Positions 56,263-64,000 of a DNA stretch of 64,000 nucleotides are shown piece after piece. The DNA is from Zeus faber (taxonomy: Eukaryota; Chordata; Actinopteri; Zeiformes; Zeidae). Under the pieces are notes generated by a model. The model did no database searches. It worked only from the letters and a program-made list of their open reading frames with translations, and had not been told where the DNA came from. How positions within the stretch are numbered: position 1 is the first letter of the stretch; the number at the start of each line of letters is the position of its first letter. The DNA is taken from assembly GCA_960531495.1 (NCBI GenBank), contig OY482859.1:30449481-30513480 (forward strand), given 5' to 3'. The translations under genes were made by a program, and so were the position numbers.

Positions 56263-56386
56263 CTGGGCTGTGGGGGGAGGGCAGAGGCCTGCCCAAAGTA
56301 ATCCCAGAGGAAGAGGTGGTGCTGGTTTTGAAGGTTTTGGACTTGTCTCCTTCGCTGCTACTGCCTCTGGTGCTTTGGGCCGGATC
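56263..56386 (-). CDS. vps13d: VPS13D exon 2 of window, Ser/Thr-rich linker (residues 76-117)
   Basis: Predicted exon of 124 bases between acceptor TTTAAAAAAG and donor GTATAC. It reads DPAQSTRGSSSEGDKSKT and on to PSPHSP, almost all Ser, Thr, Gly, Lys and Pro. Its phases (0 in, 1 out) are exactly what the flanking exons need, giving SPEKHVCLLD across the next junction. The composition is that of a disordered loop, and I cannot match it residue by residue to other species, so this is the least certain exon. The acceptor has purines just before the AG, which is weak. It could be a fish-specific or alternatively used linker exon. Confidence 0.6.
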
Positions 56387-56959
56387 CTTTTTTAAAAAGG
56401 AAGGAACAAACGGGACACAAACAGATAAGTATCTGCAGAGTAAAGGGAGTGAAGCACAGAGAACTCAATGAAACGGACCTCATTCATTAAATCCACATTT
56501 GATCAGACTGGAGGTGAAGTTCACATATGAGCCTTTTTTGCAAACACGCTTGTATTTGTGATTTATGTTATTTGAATTTGTTCTTTGGTACAATCAAAGT
56601 GTACATGTATGTTGTCCAATTAATGGCTGATCAGAGTGTACTCATGATTAGGAAAACGGATGAATAGCACACAACACTAGATGCATACAGAAATCCTTAT
56701 AATCAAAGGAGGAAGCCTTTCTCACGGTAAGTCACTGAATTCCTTTCATCAATACATTCAAACAGGGGTGTAAAGAATGCTCAGTAAGGCACACAGCAAG
56801 AGCATCGAACACAACCAAAGTATCAAAATACCAGTACCAATTTGGGTGCCGTTAAAAGTACTTTTTTGTATTATACCCTGTGGAAAGTATTCTGAAAATG
56901 CGACTGGCTAGATCCAACCTGCAAGAGAGCAAGATATTCTCAACAGCATCAATGAAGAG

Positions 56960-57262
56960 AAGAACAAGAACAATTTTTATTTGTCACACAGCACACCACA
57001 CTACAACACATGCTTGCACACACATGCTTTGGATGGTGGCCGGTGACATTTAACCCATCCTGGCTTGTCCTTCCTCCGGGGCCACAGCCAGGAGCAGTGG
57101 GCAGCATATGTGGACGCGTGAACATGCAAACTCCACACAGAAAGGCTCCTATTTGGGAGATAACCCGCCGGAGCACGGAGCCAACAGCACTCCAGGCGGG
57201 AATCAAACCCAGGACCTTCTTGCTGTGGGGCAGCAGTGCAATGCACTGCGCCACCGTGCCAC
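56960..57262 (-). mobile_element. SINE-like dispersed repeat, family S2 copy 3 (reverse)
   Basis: Reverse complement of the 37900-38318 family: 'ggcagcagtgcaatgcactg' at the right, 'gggaatcaaacccaggacc' (B box reversed), 'aacatgcaaactccacacag', 'ttaacccatcctggcttgtc'. Confidence 0.8.
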
Positions 57263-57621
57263 ACTATAAATAAATAAATTGGCCAAAAATAGACCAAAAT
57301 ATATTCTAAATGGTTAAAATGAATGAACAGCTTGACTAAATATGTGAAGCAATTTTTTTGTTGAGCAAGACATGCTTTTTATACCATACTTCCGTTCTGT
57401 GAAAGTAAATGGCAGAGTTATTCCAATAGTATGGAATCAATGTCATTCCCGGACAAAGTGCATCCAAAGGCAAGTTGGTACTTCTTACGGCCATTACACA
57501 CCTGGCACGACCTTATTGCAATGTATTTGCATGACAATAGTATTTACAAATGTATATGCGGTCATTGAAACCCTGTTTATCAATGAAGGAATTTCGCTCA
57601 GCACAATTCTTTTTTGGGGTA

Positions 57622-58090
57622 AGCAAGAGTGAAGAGGAGGGTCTACAGGACAGTAGTGAGACCAGCTACAGTATGTTGTACGGTTTAGAGGCGGTGGCGC
57701 TGACAAAAAGGCAGGTGGCTGAACTGGAGGTGGCAGAGTTGAGGATGTTGAGATTTTCATTGGGAGTGACAAGGATGGACAGGGTTAAGAATGAGGACAT
57801 TAAAGGGACAGCTCAGGTGGGACAATTTGGTGAAAAAGTGAGACAGGCGTGATTGAGATGGTTTAGGACATGTGTGTAGGGGAGATGAGAGTTACATTGG
57901 GAGAAGGATGCTGAGGATGGAGCGGCCAGGTAAAAGGACAAGCGGAAGGCCAAAAAGAAGGTTTATGGATGTGGTCAGGGAGGACATGCAGGCGGTTGGT
58001 GTAAGGGAGGAAGATGCGCAGAACAGAAGCTATTGGAGGCGGATGATCCGCTGTGGCCACCCCTAACGGGAGCAGCCGGAAGATGAATCT
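57622..58090 (+). mobile_element. RTE-like LINE 3' fragment
   Basis: + strand text in two frames: YGLEAVALTKRQVAELEVAE and LRMLRFSLGVTRMDRVKNED, then YIGRRMLRMERPGKRTSGRP and KRRFMDVVREDMQAVGVREE ending RRMIRCGHP. This is the C-terminal end of RTE/BovB-type LINE polyproteins. 5'-truncated and frameshifted once (about 57850). Confidence 0.88.
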
Positions 58091-58094
58091 GTAC

Positions 58095-59440
58095 ACATCT
58101 AAGCAATCAGTTTGTTGACAACCTCACACAACATGAAACGAGGCGGACATATGTCCTTTACGACAAAAAGGATAACATCTATAAAACTATATTTATTTTA
58201 TGTATTTTTAGCCAACTTTGGCTTTTTATTATAGGGTGCAGTGAAGAGAGACAAACTATTCGGGTAAAGAGAGGTAGAGACACACAGAAAATGACCAAAA
58301 CTATACTCATAAAAGAAGAATAAACCGAATGTCAAGGTCAGTGTTGTTTGATCTCATACAGTGAGCGCTTGATATTGTGATACTTTGTGTAGTACAATAT
58401 TGAGTAAAGTATTTATTTATACCTTGTAATGTGACGAATCCTTGTAAGAATTTGCGTGCAAAATCAAATTCTTTACAGACAACATGAGATGCAGATGCAG
58501 AACAATTTGCAATATTTAACTCCAGTATATTTCCTCAGGTGCTATACACTGACTTGTTTTGCATTGTATTTTTACACTGTTTGGTTCCAAGAAGAAAATA
58601 CACATTGAGAAGACATCAATTGAAAACATATACAATGTCATAGATTGGTTTCAGCTGTATAAATAATCAAAACATTAGTGAGCGCTGCATTCATAAGGCA
58701 TTTTTGTTTCATTGCTGTCTATGAAGTGAGTCCAGGACACTATGCAGATACTGTATATAGTAGGGCTTAGCTCATGATCATATTCTACACACAATCTATG
58801 GATGTTATGGTTGTCACTTATGGTTTTCAATATAATTTTACTAAAAATGAAATTCATAATGCAAAATTCCAGATTGGTTAGATTCCTTATATTATAAGTT
58901 AAATAAGAAATAACTATCCTGACCTCCCTGAACAGCAGAAGCCCACCGAGTCTGTGAGTGTTTAAAAAATAATTAACCATTAGATAAAACACCAGAAGGG
59001 GAGACAGGAGAAGCTGAAACTTCTTGGTTTTGAGTTTATTTAATGAGGTAATGAGGGAACGGACATATTGAACAGACATCCATACCCTTTCTCAGACCAC
59101 ATCCATTAGGAGTTGTGGTCTTGGAAAGGGCAGCTTTCTACCAAACAAACTGTAACCATTATGCAAAGCAATGACTGGCATGTTAATTTTTGTCAAAGTC
59201 ATTGTTTTCTTTTTGTAAGTTATGGCCACAAATTTGGTTAAAAATACATTTTGGTCGACAGAAATGGACGAGTGTAACCCATTTGTGAAGGTTTAAAGGT
59301 AAGTGAAATCTGTAGGACCTTTGTTCCTTAAGAAGCAATAACTATATGAAATAATAAAGAATAATAGTTCAAGTATCGTCTTCTTTCTTTTCTTAATCTT
59401 TGAGAGAAACAGATTAAAAAAATAAATAAAAACCCTTAAC
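58095..59440. other. intron, no feature recognised
   Basis: AT-rich. A minus-strand open stretch at 58675-59079 (134 codons) shows no known family. No shared repeats seen. Confidence 0.5.
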
Positions 59441-59447
59441 TATATCC

Positions 59448-61557
59448 GGTCAAAAGCAGACTCTGAAAAAATTATCCATGCATTCATAACAAGTAGATTA
59501 GACTACTGTAATGGCCTATTCACCGGCCTCCCAAAATCAGCTGTGCAGAGGCTACAGTTGATCCAAAATGCAGCTGCACGCGTTCTCACTGGGACAAAGA
59601 AGTACACCTGTTCTCACATCTCTATATTGGCTCCCTGTCAAAACTAGAATTGATTTTAAGATTCTGCTCCTTGTAGATAAAGCTAGAAATGGCCTTGCAC
59701 CTCAGTATATAAAATAAATGCTTATTATACACGAACCACCAAGAACTCTCAGGTCGACAGGCAGTGGTCTTTTAACTATCCCTCTTACCAACTCTAAAGC
59801 ATGAGAGGCTGCCTTCTGTATCTATGCCCCAAGTAAATGGAACACCCTACCGAGGAACCTGAGAGAGACCCCCCACACTGAATACTTTTAAAAGCAGGTT
59901 AAAAACTTATGACTGACTGACGTGTCTGTCTGTCTTGTCTTGTCTGTCTGTGTTGCTGCTGCTAACCTTATAGCTAAACTTAACCCTCGCTTACCTTATA
60001 GCTTAAATTAAACATCTCTAACCTTATACCTCAACTTAACTGTCTCTAACCTGAATGACTTTGGGTTGCTGTTGTCTTTTTTGCTGTTGTTTTTTGTTGT
60101 TACTGCTGGAGTTGATGTTGCTGATGCTGTCTGTTGTTGTTTTGTGGCTGCTGCTGCTGCTATTTCTGTTGCTGTTGTTGTTGTTGTTTCTGTTGTGATA
60201 TTACAGTGAGAGGATCATAAGAAGGGTGTGTTTTCGGAGAGAGAGAATCAAAACGATCTCCCTCCCGAGGTCTGAATGAAAACTTGACCCGTAATTTAGG
60301 GACGCTAATCAAAGGACCGTAACTGGATTAAGATGAGCTGGTGTACACAGTTGAAATTTCCGTTTCCGGTGAGGGCTGCCACTTCTGGTTCCGGTGACGT
60401 CTTCGCTTGTGCGCTGCTGCTGCTGGTTTAGTCGCCACTGGTGTTGTCGTTGGTGCTGCTATTTTTATACCTTAACTGGCATTGTCGTTGCTGGTGCTAA
60501 CCTAATACCTAAACTTAACCATCTCTGACCTTATTCCTTAACTTAACCATCTCGAACATTATACCTAAACATAACAATCCCTAAACTTAACCATCTCTAA
60601 CCTTATACCCTAATTTAGACATCTCTAACCTTCATCCTGAACTAAACCATTTCTAAGATCTCTAACCTGAGTGATTTTTCTAGTTTCCACTTCTGGTTCT
60701 GGTAAGGTCTTTGCGTGTGCGCTGCTGTCTGTTGTTTTTCTGTTGTTGTTGCTGCTGGTGATGCTGTTGTGCTGCAGCTGCTATTTCTGTTGCTGTTGTT
60801 GTTTCTGTTGTGTCATTACAGTTATAAGATCATAAGAAGGGTGTGTTTTCGGAGAGAGAGAGTCAAAAGGATCTCCCTCCCGAGGTCAGACTTAAAACTT
60901 GATCTGTAACTTATGGATGCTAATTAAAGGACTGTGACTGGATTAAGATGAGATGGTGCACACAGTTGAAATTTCCTTTTCCGGTGAGGGCTACCACTTC
61001 CGGTTCCGGTGAAGTCTTTGCTGTGCGTTACTTCATTGAGATGAGATGGTACACACTGCTGACTCAATACAGATGAGATTTCTGGTTCTGGTGAGAGCTA
61101 CCACTTGGGTTCAAGTGACATCTTCGCTTGTGCACTGTTGCTGCTACTGTTGCTGCTGCTGTTGTTTTTGTTGCTGCTATTGTCTGCTGCTGGTATTGGT
61201 ACACAACATCTCTAACCTTATACCTCAACTTAACCATCTCTAACCTGAGTGACTTTTCCGGTTCCAGTGAGAACTACCACTTCCGGTTCTGGTGACGTCT
61301 TTGCGTGTTGTTGCTGCTCTTGTTGTTTTCTGTTGCTGATGCTGTTGTCACTACTGTGGTTGGAGTCGTTGATTATTATTGTTGATTTTGTTGTCTTTGT
61401 TGCTTTTGTTGTTGCTGTTGTTTCAGGGGCATTCTTTTGTAATGACCAGCTGACAACTATGTTCTCCCTTTCTTTTTTGTATTCCTTTGTAAAGTGCATT
61501 GTGTTGCCCTGGTATGAAATGAGCTTCATAAATAAAGTGTGACTTGACTTGACTTAA
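59448..61557 (+). mobile_element. L2/CR1-like LINE copy 3, 5'-truncated
   Basis: Starts within the RT C-terminal region (aaaagcagactctgaaaaa; matches 44070 onward) and goes through the tandem 3' region (motif starts near 60362, 60680, 60975, 61083 and 61258) to the same end 'aataaagtgtgacttgactt'. Antisense to vps13d, in the long intron between exons 1 and 2 of the window. Confidence 0.9.
60360..61420 (+). repeat. LINE copy 3 3' tandem array
   Basis: Five units of the same kind as 44720-46620, with the 'gagagctaccacttccggtt' motif and gctgttgttgctgctg tracts. Fewer units than in copy 2. Confidence 0.85.
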
Positions 61558-61948
61558 CTGTTTCCCCGACTATAACCTTAGGAATAGGGACTGACCCAGT
61601 CATGTTCAATGTCAATAAATAGCTGTTTTGAAGTAGGTAGACTACAATAACTACAATAGTGGCATGAACAAATAAGAATTAAATTGTGAATCACAGTTAT
61701 TTGTATGACAATTCATCGTCAACTAAATTTTCATGATCTTGACAGCCCCAAATTCAGCCCTGAACTGACCTTTTAGTGTGGCTGAAAGAAGTACAACAAA
61801 CACACAATTCAGCTTTGGGCGAGCCTCAAATACCTCTCCTCCGTTAAAACTTTTAGACGGCGGGATATAAAAATGCCTTACGATTGCAGCGACAAGATTT
61901 AGGTGCGCACAGCAGGAACAAGGCTGTAGCGTGGATAGGGGAACTCAC

Positions 61949-62173
61949 CAGAGATGGGAAAAAGGTGTGAGCCATGGTAAGTTTCTCTACCTTGTCATGG
62001 AGTGAAAAGGTACCATGCGAGCCCGCAGGGCGGAAGTAGTTGCGCACCCGCAGCTGGCCCAGATTGGCCACAATGACACGCGGCGAGCGTGAGCTCTCTG
62101 GGATCAGGAGCACCGGCGCGCCTGCCTCAATGTCCAGGAGCACTCTGGAGGTCCTCTGAGGGTGCTCACGTAC
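61949..62173 (-). CDS. vps13d: VPS13D exon 1 of window (residues 1-75)
   Basis: 75 codons, phase 0 at both ends, acceptor AG at 62175-62174 and donor GTGAG at 61948. It reads from VREHPQRTS through APVLLIPESSRSPRVIVANL to KLTMAHTFFPSL. The 'apv.liP.ss.s..iivaNLG.l.v.N' pattern is the conserved beta-rich repeat of the long VPS13 groove region. This is the most upstream exon in the window; the preceding intron carries a Tc1 element and runs off the right edge. Confidence 0.93.
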
Positions 62174-62566
62174 CTGACCAGCGACAGGAGGAAAATAAAA
62201 GAAAAAATAATTTAATAATAACTAATAAGTGTGATGTGAGCTAAAAGATTTTAGAACACATTGATATCCACTGTTCAGTGGAACATCAGTAATTGATTAG
62301 AAAACATCATGGGTAGTGGAATTACTTTTATGGTATCAAAACATTCTGTAGTTCGGTTATGCCTAAAGGATAGGTTCACCATTTTTCAACCAACGTACTG
62401 CTCGATGCAGCAGCCTTGGGCCTCATTCAGCAATATATGCGTAAAAATGCTAATTGAACCATTGATCTATCACAGTAAATGGATCCTGGTTATCTCTTCT
62501 TAAGCAATATCCTCTAATTAATATGCTACTGTAAATATGCCATTGTCACACCTGCTTGGAGATCTA

Positions 62567-63757
62567 CACTCACCGGCCACTTTATTACGTACACCTGTTC
62601 AATTGCTTGTTAACACAAATAGATAATCAGCCAATCACATGGCAGCAACTCATTGCATTTAGGCATGTAGACATGGTGAGGATGACTTGCTTAAGCTCAA
62701 ACCGAGCATCAGAAGGGGGAAGAAAGGGGATTTAAGTTACTTTGAATGTGGCATGGTTGTTTGTGCTACACGGGCCTGTCTGAGTATTTAAGAAACTGCT
62801 GACCTACTGGAATTTTCACACACAACCATCTCTAGGGTTTACAGAGAATGGTTTGAAAAAGAGAAAATATTCAGTGAGCGGCAGTTGTGTGGACGAAAAT
62901 GCCTTGTTGATGTCAGATGAGAATGGACAGACTGGTTAGATGATAGAAAGGCAACAGTAACTCAAATAACCACTCGTTACAACCAAGTTAAACAGAATAC
63001 CATCTCTGAATGCACAACACGTCGAACCTTCAAGCAGATGGGCTACAGAAGCAGAAGACCACTCCGGGTGCCACTCCTGTCAGCTAAGAACAGGAAACTG
63101 AGGCTACAATTCGCACAAGGCTCACCTGGTTTGCCTCGTTGCCTGGTTTGATGAGTCTCGATTTCAGCTGCGACATTCAGATGGTAGGGTCAGAATTGGT
63201 GTAAACAACATGAAACCATGGCTCCATCCTGCCTTGTATCAAGGGTTCAGGCTGGTGGTGGTGGTGTAATGGTGTGGGGGATATTTGCTTGGCACACTTT
63301 GGGCCCCTTAGTACCAATTGAGCATAGTTTAAATGCCACAGCATACATGGGTATTGTTTCTGACAATGTCCATCCCTTTATGACCACAGTGTACCCAGCT
63401 TCTGATGGCTACTTCCAGCAGGATAATGCACCATGTCACAAAGCTCAAATCATCTCAAACTGGTTTCTTGAACATGACAATGAGTTCACTGTACTCCAAT
63501 GGCCTCCACAGTCACCAGATCTCAATCCAATAGAGCACCTTTGGGATGTGGTGGAACGGGAGATTCGCATCATGGATGTGCAGCCGACAAATCTGCAGCA
63601 ATCTAGCAGATGCTATCATGTCAATATGGACCAAAATCTCTGAGGAATGTTTCCAACACCTTGTTGACTATGACATGAAGAATTAAGGCAGTTCTGAAGT
63701 CAAAAGGGGTCCAACCCGGTACTAGCAAGGTGTACCTAATAAAGTGGCCGGTGAGCG
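62567..63757 (+). mobile_element. Tc1/mariner element, DD36E-like family, copy 2 (full length)
   Basis: 1191 bases, cactcaccggccactttatt to aataaagtggccggtgagcg, flanked by TA at 62565 and 63758. The transposase reads left to right with several frameshifts. The DDE half is open at 63218-63643. Same family as 16746-17852 in opposite orientation. Confidence 0.95.
63218..63643 (+). pseudogene. DD36E-type transposase, catalytic half
   Basis: 141 codons. VQAGGGGVMVWGIFAWHTLG, GYFQQDNAPCHKAQIISNWF, then TVLQWPPQSPDLNPIEHLWD. The Asp of QDNAPCH and the Glu of NPIEHLW are separated by 36 residues (34 in typical Tc1). The frame then shifts near 63600 and the C-terminus is lost. Confidence 0.9.
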
Positions 63758-63893
63758 TATGTGGATCCCTTATAACCTGCGTGTGCAAAGTCCCAATGGC
63801 ATGTAGAATGGAGTTGTGGTATGTTGATGGTAGCTAATCATGATTTTTACCTATACCGTTTTTACGCCAAAATTAGTGGGTATCCACAGGAAT

Positions 63894-63963
63894 GGTGTCA
63901 ATCACCTATTTTTATTGGGTAAATCCCCGCGGATTAACCCAATAAAAATAGGTGATTGACACC
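63894..63963. repeat. 33-base near-perfect hairpin, loop CCGC
   Basis: Arms start ggtgtcaatcacctattttt; one mismatch in 33 pairs (aaatcc against ggatta). Confidence 0.96.
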
Positions 63964-64000
63964 TTTCCCATTGCCAGAGTGGTGGAGTATGCCTTTCTTT

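Overview
The window is vertebrate nuclear DNA, most likely from a teleost fish. Coding sequence occurs as short exons with GT..AG introns. The introns are filled with Tc1/mariner elements, LINEs, tRNA-headed SINEs and CA/TA microsatellites of the kinds typical of teleosts. The species cannot be named from the sequence alone.

One cellular gene explains the conserved coding sequence: the middle of vps13d (vacuolar protein sorting 13 homolog D), on the minus strand. I can place 30 consecutive exons between 62173 (5'-most) and 2360 (3'-most). Each has AG/GT splice borders, and the codon phase matches at every junction. Joined, they give 4736 coding bases, about 1579 residues. 'Residue n' in the entries below counts from the first base of the exon at 61949..62173. 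The product is a bridge-like lipid-transfer protein acting at organelle contacts (mitochondria, peroxisomes, Golgi). The window covers the UBA domain special to the D paralogue (residues about 611-650) and a VPS13 adaptor-binding (VAB) domain with six repeats, each with its key asparagine. The N-terminal chorein/lipid-groove start and the C-terminal DH-like/PH region lie outside the window, to the right and left.

Layout, left to right. 1-2359: flank or intron without recognised genes. 2360-4696: four vps13d exons. 4697-10791: intron with an L2/CR1-like LINE (copy 1) split by a Tc1 element. 10792-14771: six exons. 14772-23891: exons of the first VAB repeats, separated by a MITE, a DD36E Tc1 element, a GC-rich repeat-like block and a small telomere-like motif. 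23967-29099: intron with a SINE into which a 5'-truncated LINE with a 615-codon ORF has inserted. 29100-39810: exons including the UBA exon, with degenerate LINE/mariner pieces and dispersed repeats. 39811-49715: 9.9-kb intron with LINE copy 2, whose 3' region is a tandem array. 49716-52192: four exons. 52193-61948: long introns around one Ser/Thr-rich exon, with Tc1, RTE-like and LINE copy 3 fragments. 61949-62173: most upstream exon. 62567-63757: a second DD36E Tc1 copy.

The most unusual feature is a recurrent set of perfect or near-perfect hairpins with 3-7 base loops (mostly 4). Several sit at places where related repeat copies have no hairpin, and one pair differs by an inverted loop. 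They look like footprints of fold-back template switching during replication. The LINE that carries a promoter-like ETS/CRE motif both at its 5' end and many times in its 3' region is the second item worth following.
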